This document shows, piece by piece, positions 42,750 to 55,096 of a stretch of 64,000 nt of DNA. The DNA comes from Blattamonas nauphoetae (lineage: Eukaryota; Preaxostyla; Oxymonadida). The notes under the pieces were generated by a model, which saw nothing but the letters and a program-made list of their open reading frames with translations, had not been told where the DNA came from and did no database searches. The translations under genes were made by a program, and so were the position numbers. The stretch lies in assembly GCA_033064195.1 (NCBI GenBank), contig JARBJD010000251.1, forward strand, positions 2,501 through 66,500, written 5' to 3'. Every line of letters starts with the position of its first letter. Positions within the stretch are counted from its first letter, which is position 1.

Positions 42750-44310
42750 GCTCCTTCAGACACGATACTCCGACTCCACACTAAACGTTCCGGTCTGCCT
42801 GAAAGACGGGACAGTTGTGAACAATGCTTGCGGCGAGGTGACAGAGAGTGCAAAGGATGACCCTTCGTGTGAGTGTGACGAACTCAATGTGGCAATGTCT
42901 TCGGATAGAAGAAGGTTGTGCCCGGAATAGACTGCTTCCCCCTTCACCACCCTCGATCGGGCAACTTCGGAGAGTACCTCGCCTCCAGTACCTGCAGTCG
43001 TGTTGGTCAACTCTATTTTGAGTTCTTCGCTCTCGAAGTCATTCGGTCTCCAGATCTCCCTCTAGTGAAAGACTGCCCTTTGCTCGTAGAGTGCACAATG
43101 ATCATTTGATCGCGTGAGTGTCCCATATTCCATTTGAATAACATTTGTTGCTGAATCACGAGTCATAGCAATTGACCCGATTCTGTTGTCAATACCGTTG
43201 AAGATCCAGTTAAGTTGAACGGTATCTCTCCCTTCCTGGTGACAACGGGATTCAGAGAGCTGTTGATGATGACAGCTAGCTTTGTTGTCAAAAAGATCGG
43301 AAGGGCTCCATTTACATGCACATCTTCTCCATTTTCATTCCTACCCTCGAATCCTGTCGCGATGATCGTCTGGCCACACTCTGGAAGAGGACCATCGACG
43401 AGTGAGAGAGAAGCAGACCACAATCTCGATCCTGTCGACAAGGAACCAATTCATCTATCTGTGAGAGTCCTTCAGGTCTGGTGGGTTCTCAGGGCTGAGG
43501 ATGTGGTCGTGTGGGGGAAGGGCACGACCAGAAAGTGTGAGTACGACACAGTTTCGTTGGATTCGAACAAATGGAGAGACAATGTCTGCGGATAAACCGG
43601 AAACCTGAATGAAGTTCGCGAGTCAAGGCAGTCGGTGGTGAAAAGTGTTCGGATGAGAATTCATTAGTGTTGAACGATTGTGAACACAATCGACGTCTTC
43701 CCAACATCTGTGATGGAAACTATCCAGAAGATATGAATGGAAGAGTCCTGTCTTCCTGTCAATCAGAGCGCAATACTGCGCCAATCCCAATCAGACGAGC
43801 AGTGGAGACTGGAGTTGTTGAGATGCTCGCTGTGGAGTTTCCCTCAGGAAACTGTTCGATCAATGTCACACTCATCAAATAATTCGGTGTTGAAAGTCCG
43901 TTCCGCCGAACTATATCAGGAGCAACAAGGCTGACTCACAATGACACCGTAACTATCATTCACAATGGAGTGTCTCGGTCGAAACCTTGTCTCCTTTTCG
44001 ATGGTCAACTCGTTTGAGCCATCGTTGCAGTTTGAGCCTTGCATGGACATATCAAGCTCGACTATGGTTGAACCGAGGAGATCTTTGTGGTTGGGATGGA
44101 TTGCAACATTCTCCATCCATTCATCGATGCTGACCGATAATTCTCTCGCTGAGCGATGTTCCAAGCGTTTCTACTACATCGTTCTGAACAGATGTCAATG
44201 TCATCGCTGACCAATTCTGCCCAGCGGATGAAACTCACACTAAACGTGGCGGAGCTGGTGCTGCGGACGGACCTTTCTTCAATAACGAGTTGTCCAGGTG
44301 AAGAACCATT
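42750..44310 (-). pseudogene. Decayed beta-helix/IPT-like surface-protein remnant
   Basis: Short minus-strand frames about 42,756-43,010, 43,163-43,441, 43,916-44,164 and 44,235-44,390 have the Ser/Thr/Val-rich, Gly-punctuated character of the surface proteins at 10-36 kb, in several frames with many stops. Further weak traces continue to about 46,300 beyond the nested foldback. Family assignment is by general likeness only. Confidence 0.35.
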
Positions 44311-44396
44311 TCAGTTCTCAATCTCGTTTCTGTCACGGTCCATTTGACAAGTACTGCATCTGTGGCGTCGACAGTCAGGGAGGAAGATACGAGATA

Positions 44397-45760
44397 GTAG
44401 TAAAATAACCCGGCGAGGGTAAAATAACCCGGGGTGAAAACCCCCTTTTTCCGTCCATCCCATATTTCTCGGAACCAAAATTTTTTGGGTCCCACTTTTT
44501 TCCATAATGTTTGTCTCAACTCCGAGTATCCATCAAGGTAGAAATCGAACCTCCAAAATAGGATTCTGGGCCGGGGTGCCTATTTCGGAACCATATTTTG
44601 GCCTATTTTTGACCCATTTTTGGCTCCTAAATAGGAGGTCCTAAACATTTAAGCTTAGAGGATCCGAACTTCACGACCACTTTTCTCCACGCCTGTTCAA
44701 AATTTTTCTTTCTCGTTTCATTTCTGGTTGTTTGGGATGTTTTTCTCTCGAAATCACAATTTTTGAAAATGAAAAATCCTGGGGGGACCTGGGTGGAAAT
44801 TCAGGGTCAAAACTGATTTCCCTGTATACAAAGCTTAGTGATCTGAAAACTTGTTTTGATCATATCTCCACAACCAGACATAGTTCCGACATGAAGTTTT
44901 CACCAATATGGATGTTTTGTTGGATTATATTTTTCTGAAAATTTTGAAAATTTTCGAAGACCTCCTATTTTAGCGTCTTTGATAGTTTTCGTGGTTTTCT
45001 CAGAATCAACCCCAACTGCTCTCCTCCCAAGCACGATTCTAACCAATTTGAGCTTTTGGATTCGATTCTGATTGTGTTCGCATCATTTTAATGAAATTTG
45101 GAGACGGGTGCATCATCCCATGTCAAGTGACAGCTCTCCTTTCGAACCAAGGCCAAAAACCCACAAAAGAATCTCAACTGCCGCAAAGGGATTTTTCTCA
45201 AAATTTTCAGAAAAAATATAATCCAACAAAACATCCATATTGGTGAAAACTTCATGTCGGAACTATGTCTGGTTGTGGAGATATGATCAAAACAAGTTTT
45301 CAGATCACTAAGCTTTGTATACAGGGAAATCAGTTTTGACCCTGAATTTCCACCCAGGTCCCCCCAGGATTTTTCATTTTCAAAAATTGTGATTTCGAGA
45401 GAAAAACATCCCAAACAACCAGAAATGAAACGAGAAAGAAAAAATTTTGAACAGGCGTGGAGAAAAGTGGTCGTGAAGTTCGGATCCTCTAAGCTTAAAT
45501 GTTTAGGACCTCCTATTTAGGAGCCAAAATGGGTCAAAAATAGGCCAAAATATGGTTCCGAAATAGGCACCCCGGCCCAGAATCCTATTTTGGAGGTTCG
45601 ATTTCTACCTCGATGGATACTCGGAGTTGAGACAAACATTATGGAAAAAAGTGGGACCCAAAAAAATTTTGGTTCCGAGAAATATGGGATGGACGGAAAG
45701 AGGGATCCAAAAGGGGTTTTCACCCTGGGTTATTTTACCCTCGCCGGGTTATTTTACTAC
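44397..45760. mobile_element. Foldback DNA element (1364 bp), TA target, ~555-bp near-identical arms
   Basis: The arms (about 44397-44950 and 45200-45760) are inverted and nearly identical, so the same 68-codon chance frame appears on both strands. The termini read GTAGTAAAATAACCCGGCGA, with GTAAAATAACCCGG present twice. TA flanks each end (44395-44396 and 45761-45762). The centre (44951-45199) is non-coding. It is nested inside composite E1. Confidence 0.85.
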
Positions 45761-47898
45761 TATAGTGAACTTAGTTTATCTGGATACATCAGCAATGATG
45801 ACAGCGAGGCTTTCGGTGATTGTTGTGTTCACATCAGAGTTTGTCGTTCAGGCCGTAAGAAAAAGCGATGGTCGGGGAACATCGAAGCAAGGATAGGAGA
45901 CGGAGCAAATGGGATGACCAAATCGTACAGAAGTTGTCTCATTTCTCAACCGAGCTTCCTCGGGATGTGAGAGAACTAATTCGATGTTGGGTTCCGAAAT
46001 TTGCCTTCTTGTTCGACAGAGTTGTCTCAGATTTGCAACATCTGTCAACACCAAACTTGGAGATGGTGAATTTCAGACTGTTGTCAAGACATACAGCCGA
46101 ATCTCTGAGAGCTCGTGAGTTCGCGACAGACGATGTTATGGTCGTTGTGTCCTCTGGGAGAGAGAAGGAAGCGACACAGAGTTTGATGATCGTCAATGCC
46201 CGTCGGAGATGAATGAATGGTGGTGAAATCGCAAGTGTCGTCACCTTTCTCGACGGAGCTGTTTTGTGGTGCGGGGTAACTGACAGTGTCTTTGAAGGCA
46301 AACGCGTAAAGGAACGTAATTACATTCGTTTTCGGAATAGCAATGCGAGTTGAAGTTGTTCGGTGTCAGACTGACACCTCAGAGTCGATGATAAGCTTGC
46401 ACCGAGAGCTGTTTTGTGCCGGCATACAAATCTCCAGTTTCGAACAATTCTCGATTAGAAACTCGGAGATGGTGTTTTGATGTTTATTCAGGCAGAATGC
46501 TGACCCCAGTGATCTTGATAATCCGTGATGGAAGATGCGGCTACGACTGGTTGTAGTCCGCCCTCATAGTAACAATACTCGTCAATAAGATCGTTCCCCT
46601 ATACTGGTTGAGGCATATATGCTTAAATTTGTCAGCGAAAGAGATGTATGTTGCAATTGTTGGAATTTGAAGAGTTGTAGAAACGAGCGGCGCTGTTGTG
46701 TTCAAAACATGAGAGAACTCAAGGAAGAGGGAATATTTCAAGATGTCGATGGATAGAAGCCGATTTGTGTCCACTATTTTGGAATTTTGAAGTTGTCGGA
46801 ATTATCGAGGGAGTCGGGATAGAGGATCCCTGTTGCGTCGACAGTGCACTCACGATGAAGTGGCAACAGTAAATAGATGCTTGGGGCTCAGCTTGGAGGG
46901 TTATTTACGGTTTGCCTTTGTTTAAATACCACTCTCCCGGAATCGATGGGACCTTGATTTTTGTGGATCTCGGCTTCGCTTATCGTGCGTTGTCATCGCT
47001 GATTCTGTCCTCCTCTCCTTTTGAGTTTGTTCATTGCATGATGGTACTGGACTTTACCACGTCATTGTGTCGATCGAAGTCGCTGGTGAGAGGGACACAT
47101 GAGTCCCACACCTCACATGATCGATATGCTGAGTTCACCCTCATAATCTTCTTACCCTGTCTGTACGGACAACTTGGATGAAAGTCCGGCTGTCTTCAGG
47201 TGAAGATAATTGAAATTGTTGAGGGTTCTTCCTCCGAAGGATCGGCATGTTCAGACCAGTCCGACTGGAGGGATCCAGTCTGATAACATTCGCCGGTTTA
47301 TCGTCCTTTCATATCGTTGATGCGTATTCCTGTCTCCTCATCGTAGGGTTGCCTCCTATTCTGTCTGTGTTCTGGACTCTGAGTCCGGTTGGTGAAGTGT
47401 GCGATATCTTGTACAACTAACCTTCGCACCCGTGACGAACACTAATTCGACAGTAATCACCAAATCGAAAAGACACTGCGCTAATAACTACATCTGGAGT
47501 TGGTGAACGATTCGAGGATCAATCTGCTCCAACTAGGTTTCGAGTGAGCCCTTCGTTGACAAAATGTCTGGATACGAGATCCGTGAGCTACTATTGTAAA
47601 CTAGCATGTCATGGGAGTGTGGGTTTGTGGGTTGTGCTGCCAGAGAAAGGCAAATATTTGTTGACAGAAGTGAGGTCTCAATAATATGATTGACCATCAA
47701 AGGAGCATCAACTTGTTAAGGATCGATATTGGAAAGAGATATTTCCATGAGTAACGATGAGGAGATGGCATAAATGTATTTGAATGAAGAAATTGACCAG
47801 GCCTACCCATTAATAACTTATTCTTATAATTGATCACACCATATCTCGTCATGAGAGGAGCCCCAGGTTTCGTATTGGACCTACTGGAAGGGCGGTCC

Positions 47899-48423
47899 AG
47901 TCCTCCTCACGGACGATTCTCAACATCTCGACGACTATTATGGTCTAGTGGTGACATGACACGAATCGAAGCTGGAAGAAAGGTTCGCAATTTTTCTTGT
48001 CATCTTGCAGGAAAGTTCCAAATTCCATGAATTGTGTAACCTCAGTAATTCACCCACATTCTTTGTCTCATGGTTTTGTCTCTTCATTGTCACACACCCT
48101 CTCAACAGTAATTCGGTCATTTCGCATCTCCACATTCCCTCAGCATCTCCTCTTCCGTTTTTCATGACGCGATTGCCATCCGACAGTTGTGTGTAGAAGA
48201 ATTGAGCTTTCCTTCACTCTGGAGACTCTTCTGGAACTTTTCAGTCGTTTTGTGTGGATTCACACGAATCACCATTTCCAACATACACATCCTTGACCCT
48301 CTACCAGACATGAAACATCTTTTGTTCAAACACACTTGCAGAGGAGGAGTGTGATTCTGAGTGAAATGACACACGCGTCACAAAATCGCACAGACGCGTA
48401 GACTCTCCAACAAATTCACGCTG
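47899..48423. other. Spacer between the two composite elements
   Basis: No intact gene. About 48,005-48,050 read in reverse resembles 41,812-41,862 (ACTGAGGTTACA then GGAATTTGGAACTTT), so an inverted repeat of about 45 bp brackets E1 from outside. Its origin is unclear. Confidence 0.35.
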
Positions 48424-48798
48424 TGTACAACAAACCAGTGCTCTCCCACTCCGTATGAGTGATATGGTCTCATAATAATATGTTGTGGGTTGGTCCGTCA
48501 AAGAACCGAACCCATGGACAATCTAATGCCAAATCATGTAATTATCAATTATTTTTTCCCAATAGAGTGAATCATATTGAGAAAATCTGCCCAAAAGGGC
48601 GGGAGGAAAGAGAGCAAAAGAAAAAATAACTCTTGGGGGGATCAGCCCCAAGTACCAGAAAAGCGCGAATGGGCGGAGAAAAACTGGCTTGTGCCTGCGA
48701 AAGCGCAGTGCACGATCATGCAGAGTCCTTGACTATGTCCCTCCACGAGCGCCGGTGGTAGAGGACGTAGTCGTGGGAGAGCACTGGTTTGTTGTACA
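48424..48798. mobile_element. Short inverted-repeat element (X2, ~375 bp)
   Basis: The ends are inverted copies of TGTACAACAAACCAGTGCTC, continuing through TCCCAC. The left inner arm (about 48,440-48,505) is repeated in inverted form at the right of the following composite. The position directly left of a larger composite copies the X1/E1 arrangement. Confidence 0.6.
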
Positions 48799-51700
48799 GG
48801 GCATCCTGTGGGAGTGCCCACTACCAAACTAGGGCTCTCCCACCCGTATGAGTGGTTGAAAGGATGCTAAAGTCGACAGACAACAAGAATGAGAAAAGAA
48901 AAGAAGAGATATCTTTGATTGAATGTAGAGCTTGCTCTGACGGACCGTCCCTCCCGTGAAGCTAACACAAGGCGCTCGCTCAAGCTTATGCGAGAGTCGT
49001 TCCGTTGGAGTGTTGTAAACTGATGTCAGGACTCCATCTTGCAATGGTTACGGAACGACTACCTGTGGCCTCCAGATTGAAAGGCTTCCTCCAGCTGCTC
49101 ACTTGGTCCCAGTGAGGTGCCCCCAACAGACGACCGTGAAACTATGTCAGGCTTTCTTTCATGTTGAAGGAGATGGAGGTCTACAATGACAGACACGATC
49201 GACGAAGTGCACCCGAGCTGAAGCAATGATGTCATCAGAATTGTATGTTGCTTCAGAATAGAGATGCTCAACTCATTCTTTGTTCCCACTGCAGTGTATC
49301 GATTCTGTCTTCGGGTGTGATTCCAACGACTGATGAGTCTGTTGATCGTAGCATCGATGTTGAACGAGGATCGTTCTGATTCTAGTTCTTCAAGAATCTC
49401 GTCGCTTCTTCTAATCTCCAAACACAGGGCCCAGGCAGACGATTGGTACCTTCGAAAGGGGGCAATCAGATGTTCACCTACTAAGAACTCCTCTCTGTGT
49501 TCCTTTCCGTCGACGATATCCAGATCGGATGGCTTGTGGAGAATGACGAGCAGCCGAGTGATGAGAGTACGTCTCCTCTGAATGATAGACTTGATTTGGT
49601 CCCGCGACAAATGTCTCATCACTTCCAACGAGTCATGAGAAGTCTGATCCCATGCTTCCAGTTGGGATGAGCACTGAGAATCCATTGTGGATTTAGTAAG
49701 TGATGTCTCGGTTCGAGTCCTCGTTTTGTCCGTGAAGGAGATGCTGTTCGACTGGTAATCCGTGTGAAGGCGAGGGCGAACGAAGAGGAGAGGAGCGTGT
49801 TCAATCATCATTCTCCTCCTCGTCAACCATCTCTCTTGCCCTGCATCTCCAAGGACCTGCTCAATTGTTGCATCCCACCTGACTGGGTGTATCGATCCAG
49901 TTTTGACGAGGTAAAATGCGTCTCCACATCCAATACGGTCTCATGGACAGGCGACTGCAGAGATCAGAACTATCCACTCTCCTTCCGTTGGAATGGTACT
50001 GGCGGAGAATGAATTGGTGCGCCAGCTCAGCGAATCTCTGGTTGTTGCGTTTCTTCCGTGAGTGGGACACGCACCATCGTGAAAGCCGCAACTGAAGATG
50101 TGAAAGGCGTTGAGACTGGACGAATGCAGATGTCTCTATCTTTGTCCAATTCTTCATCTATCTGTCCAGATTGTCTCGATATTTTCTTCACTATGCTGTT
50201 AGGAGACGATCGAGTCTGAATTGATCCTTATTTCCTGTTCGTCAGTTGGTGGAATTGTGTTTCTTTCTGATCCATGGATATTCTCCACTCACAGACGATG
50301 AACGCTCACCCTATCTCCGACCTCGACGAAACCGCTCTTGTGAAATGTGCCTTTCAGTCTCGGTTGCTGATAAACAACGATAATTGTCTTTTATGTGAGA
50401 ATACTCACCTTTGTTCTCGAGAGATGCGTTGTTCTTCTAAATTTCTGCGGCTGGTCGCGAAACTCCTTGTGTCGTGAGCTGTAAATTGTTTCTTCGCGAG
50501 AAAACGAACTAATCAGCTATTTACAGGGAAATACTTGTCATGATGGACGCCAAGGGTTTATTGGCTCGGGAGTCAGCCAGAGTTTTGGGGAGAGATCTTT
50601 CCCGAGTGAAATCAAAAATATCCTGAGTGACAATGTGAATGGACTGATTCACTGAAGCCGTCGTAGTCTGCTGTTTGATCTTTTATCGTTATTTCCTTTC
50701 ACTCCCGCCCTCGCAACATCGCACTTCTGAAGGGCGCGAAGTGGTTGAGGGATCCCCTCCGTGGGACTGATCCTCGCCACTTCCGCCCCGCCGATGTCTG
50801 GATCGGCTAGCAGACCTGTCTCGCGAGGGTCGGGGAGGTTTTCTAATGTTTCCGTCACATTCATTTTTGGCATCAGATACGTTCGTCTATGACGGCTGTT
50901 GACACAAGCCGTTGAAAGATATTCTTCGTTTTGCATCTTGCTTGAGAATAAAGATTCCATTGACGTTTTCCATTTAGGTTCTGGGATGATGAAGTGTCGC
51001 ATTTTGAATCGGACTTATTGCTGTAATCTGCCGCTGAATGCCGCTTGTCACTCCAAACCAGTTGTGAGGTGGAAAAATTGAGGTTTTTGAGGGAGTAAGA
51101 TGCTTATGATAGCGAAAGAGTGGGTGCCGAACGAATTCCAGCAGCTTTGTTTGTGGATTCGAAATGGAGTATCTCTCGGCTTGTTACAACCCGTTCTTCC
51201 TAGTATCATCCTCCTTAGTATATGGATGGATGAAAGAAGTCAATGGAATCTCAATATGATTGTCCATTAGTGAGATTTGGCTGACCAACCCACAACATAT
51301 TATTATGAGACCATCAGGGATCCAAGGATCCAAGGGATTTTCACCAAAATACGAAGAAAGGGGTTCGATCACACAAAAATGTTTTGACATGTTCTCTTTT
51401 CTAAAATTGAATCATAATCGTGGAGTCGACTCTTAGCTGAATTGGTGGTGAGACGGAAAACAGGATTGAATGGCTGAGTACTTGGGTTTTGTGTCGATGA
51501 CATCTTGATCGGACCCATTCGATCCTCGAATCGAGGATCGTCTCCCAAACTGTGTCGTAAGATATGGCAAGACTACCCAAACAAGATTCATTGTGTGTAT
51601 CTCTTTCAGATTTCCCAGATCCTCCAGGATTTCAGTGTTTTGGGTGATTTCCATTCTCAATATTTCCAAGTATTCTATCTTCCAATCCTGTTTTCCGTCT

Positions 51701-51898
51701 CACCACCAATTCAGCTAAGAGTCGACTCCACGATTATGATTCAATTTTTAGAAAAGAGAACATGTCAAAACATTTTTGTGTGATCGAACCCCTTTCTTCG
51801 TATTTTGGTGAAAATCCCTTGGATCCTTGGATCACTGATATCACTCATACGGAGTGGGAGAGCCCTGGTTTGGTAGTGGGCACTCCCACAGGATGCCC
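48799..51898. mobile_element. Composite inverted-repeat element (E2, ~3.1 kb), contents not recognised
   Basis: Inverted termini start GGGCATCCTGTGGGAGTGCC at both ends and continue through the core AGGGCTCTCCCAC, which resembles E1's core AGGGCTCCTCTC. The interior has only broken frames; the longest, 49059-49826 minus (255 codons), has no recognisable motif. A small foldback (51315-51837) is nested in its right arm. No transposase gene or target duplication was found. Confidence 0.55.
51315..51837. mobile_element. Small foldback element (523 bp) nested in E2
   Basis: Equal inverted arms of 155 bp (51315-51469 and 51683-51837) start CAGGGATCCAAGGATCCAAG on the left and CAGTGATCCAAGGATCCAAG on the right read inward; GGATCCAA is itself doubled. 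AT lies at each border, and deleting the element with one AT recreates the uninterrupted E2 arm (GACCATATCACTC) as found inverted near 48,450-48,470. Confidence 0.75.
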
Positions 51899-52766
51899 TT
51901 CACCTGTACAGACTCTATCGACAGGTGAAAGGTGTGATTTGCTCTATTTTCTCATTTTCACTCAGTTGTCTTTGGATCACACATTCAGACGCCTTCTGAA
52001 CGATAAAGTTTCCTTTATTTGTTAAATCGATGATAGCTCCTATCTTCTCCAGTTCATTAGATTAGATGTCCCTGGTTTGTGATATTCTTTTACTTCTCAT
52101 GGTCACATATTCAGCACTTTTCAGGGTGATGGCTGACTGTTAATGAGAGTGGAAGGTTAGCGACCAAAATTCACAGTTGGATGAATTTCACCATTTTCTC
52201 CTATCTGGTTCTCTTGTTTATTTGATTTCTTTTTACCTACTGCCACGATCTCCACATTCCAATCGATCTTCCTAATTCTATTGAACTTCCACTCAAAACA
52301 AATCATCATTCGAGATATTCTACAAATGTCATTATTGAAACATTCTCCTGAATTTCCAAGACTATTCGCGAGAAACTGAATGCTCATCGCATTGTGACCT
52401 TTCTTTGACTTTTGATGAATGTATTACTTTATCTCGGTTCTCTCTCACAAAATGTGATTTTCACGTCGTTTTCTAACATTGACCGATTTTCTGATGTGTT
52501 TTGTTCCAAAAAGTGTGCAAATATGTCCTGAAAAAAGAACGACGTTTTTGAATGTGATCGCGATGAGATCACACTAATTCACCCTTCTCATGTATACTGG
52601 ACAACTAAATTTTAATTCAGCAAAATTTGATTTTTTTCCACGCACATTAGTGTTTTGTATCATTTCACTCAGAATCACACAGGAAGAGTCAGCTGTTCAG
52701 AAACGAAAAGTTAGAATTGTGACGTGAAATCTGTTTTTGAAATTTCATTTTCCACTCATGTCCATC
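51899..52766. other. Non-coding stretch; nothing recognised
   Basis: This 868-bp AT-rich region has only short frames. A small hairpin (ACCTGTACAG...CGACAGGTG) lies just outside E2's right end at about 51,902-51,927. Confidence 0.5.
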
Positions 52767-54504
52767 TTACCAAAAATAAGCGGGTTGTCCATGGTTTGAT
52801 CCGATTTCCCACGACACGTGTCGGATGAAGGTCACAATTTGTGTTGGAGTGCGTCTTTTTCCCGATCTGGTCAACCATGCATCGAGTGTATCTTCAACAC
52901 CCGCTTGTCGGAGTCTCTCGGCTCGCTGCTTCCATCTCGTCTTCTGCCTCTCCTTCATCATCTCGTCGTTTCTTGCGAAGGAGTTCAACCTGTTCCCGAG
53001 AGCGGTCTCGTCTGTCTTCTCCACCAACCACCCCACTTCCCACGACTCCCTTCCCGTCTCCACATCCTTCCCTTCCTTGTGCAGTTCCCTCTCAAGTCTC
53101 ATGATATGGTTCAGAACTCGATTGATCTGTTCTGGGACAGTCGTGGAAAGTTTGGCAAGGAATTCGTCTCGTTGGAAGACAAACAGCAGATATCGCTGTG
53201 ACGGAACCACAACCCGATTGAACTGCAGAAGCGGCTCATATGGACTCTCCTCTGTCGTCTCTTTCGGAGGAGCTAAGCCCAAAGTCATGTCCGAAATGAG
53301 TGAAAGGACGCGATCGTGGAATTCGTGATCTGTGAGAGGGACGGTGGTCGGCTGGACACGCGTGAGCACTCGTTCGATCATGTTCTCCTTCAGAAAGACG
53401 AAGACTGAGTGGGAGTGCGAGGGGCCTTTGTTAGTGTATTTGAGCAGGTCAACCAGAAGACTCGTTTGGCGGTGCTTGCTGGTCTGCTCGAGAAGGGAGA
53501 ACATGTCTGGCCCAACTGCAAACAGTGATTCGGTGGCTTTCGAGAGATTTGGCATCGACTTGTGGAGTGAATAGCGGATGATTCTCCATGACAGTGAAAG
53601 TGCAGAGTTGATCGTCGCACTCAATCCCTTCTTCTGATCGGCTGGGATGTGTGTGAAGAGCGATGGGAGCTCAAGGCAGGTTGTGATGGCTGTTTTGACG
53701 CGAGGGAGGATGTCACCAGCGATCAACCCCTTCGACGAGAATGAAAAGAAGTGAAAGGCAGACCTGTCCGATGGTGAAGGATTTCGATCCAAGACGATCG
53801 TAGAGGATTCCGAGCCCGCCTGACACGATCTCCAAGTTTTGATGAAGTGATTTCGCTGTGGCGTTGCACAGCGGTGCTGAGGTGTTGTTGAGGATTGCCC
53901 TCGTTGCGCTGAGACCGACATCGACGGCGGAGACAAAAATTTGAAGAAAGTGAGGAGCTGAAAGAATGTGGAGACGGTCACAGAAAGAGTGCCCGTTCGT
54001 GATGCTGACCCAAAAGTCGTTGATCCTCGCTTTGGGAGATGCTTTGAGAGGTGGTTTCTTGTGGTTGTGCAGCTGATGGAGCAAGTTGAGTCCACACGTC
54101 ACAAATTCCCAAATCTTGCCGATCAAGTGGAATGTTGACTCGTTGATCGAATTGTGTTGTGTTGTCGAATCTGTCGAGAGAGACTCCATGGACAGGATTT
54201 GGTTTGTGATGGCCTCGTCGAGTTGTTCCACGAATTTGATGGGTTTCGAAGCTCGATCAGCGGGGTCGATGTGAATTCGGTGTTGGGCCAACATTGAAGC
54301 AGGTTCTTGATTGCTGGCGTGTCTGTAGAGTGAGTGGGCGACGATGGAGAGGACAGAAGGGTTGGGCGAGAACAAGAACGCAGCCAGACTCTCCAAGAAG
54401 AAGGGGGACAAGTCACTTTTCTCAATCTCTTCCAGTGTCGTGCTGAATGAGGCCTCGTGGCGAGAGAGGAAGGCGGAAGAGGAAGAAGGTGTGGATGTCA
54501 TCAT
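52767..54504 (-). CDS. Armadillo/HEAT-like alpha-helical protein, two exons, intact
   Basis: Exon 1 (54504-53764, ATG start MMTSTPSSSS) and exon 2 (53729-52767, TAA stop) join in phase 0 across a 34-nt GTCTGCC...GTCGAAG intron, giving 567 residues (741 + 963 nt). The protein is Leu-rich and helical throughout (LESLAAFLF; FVSAVDVGLSATRAILN; VKTAITTCLELPSLF; LNHIMRLERELHKEG), with a basic C-terminal segment (KERQKTRWKQRAERLRQAG). Of the armadillo-like genes here this is the only one without an insertion or frameshift. No partner or pathway can be named from sequence. Confidence 0.78.
53730..53763 (-). other. 34-nt GT-AG intron in the armadillo-like gene
   Basis: On the minus strand it begins GTCTGCCTTTCACTTC and ends CGTCGAAG. 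Exon frames on either side are different but join seamlessly (FTIGQ then GLIAGDI). Confidence 0.75.
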
Positions 54505-55094
54505 GTGAAGGCATTTCCCGATCTGAGAGAAGAAAGAGAGGAAACGACGCAGACTGACAAGCGTACAAGAACGCTTCTAGTCGACACGAATCTAGCGAGG
54601 AGTGAGGAAGGGAGCGACGATTCACAAATGCTCACGTTTCTGTCTTCTGACGACATTCCTGAGTGAGATGAACACATTTCAGAACAGAATGAACCATCAA
54701 AACAAAACCACACCAATCAGCAGCACCAACTGAGGGAGAGAGAGCTGAAGAACAATCTCGAAAAGAGAAGCAGACCGGGCAAGACGTCAGAGGCATAGTT
54801 TCACACAAATATGTTAAAAGTGACACTGGAGCATGTTGCAACACAATATTCAGGCCTTTTTCACTTTCTGAGAGGACGAGAAGCAGAGACATTGAGCGGC
54901 GAAAAACAGATCGAAGAAACCTGATGCCACAGCGAAAAGAACGTCCAAAATCGAACTTTTCAGGGCTGCTGCACCATCACTGGTAAATCTGACAAGAACT
55001 TTTACAAGTGACTATAAATCTCAGAATAATTCTGGAAATAGGAAGCAGACTGTCACTTTCGTCGCTCTATCATCTTCAGCATGGTTGTCTGGCA
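54505..55094. other. Intergenic, upstream of the armadillo-like gene
   Basis: No convincing gene. It should include the promoter of the minus-strand gene ending at 52767. Confidence 0.45.
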
Positions 55095-55096
55095 TA

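Larger units (their letters stand above)
42419..47898. mobile_element. Composite inverted-repeat element (E1, ~5.5 kb) over decayed gene sequence
   Basis: Inverted termini of more than 50 bp start GGACCGCCCTTCCAGTAGGT at the left and, read inward, at the right, and continue through a shared core (CTGGGGCTCCTCTCATGACG). Inside, short minus-strand pieces resemble the beta-helix/IPT surface proteins (SLVDGPLPECGQT near 43,400; DNSLLKKGPSAAP near 44,260; NTTAGTGGEVLSEVA near 42,970), all heavily decayed. A separate foldback element (44397-45760) is nested within. No transposase gene is recognisable. Confidence 0.55.

Noticed and set aside
44732-44938. 68-codon frame also found at 45088-45414 on the other strand
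   Set aside because: It is present twice only because the foldback arms are inverted copies; no protein-like features.
49059-49826. 255-codon minus-strand frame inside E2
   Set aside because: No recognisable motif, and neighbouring frames are broken; kept only as undefined content of E2.
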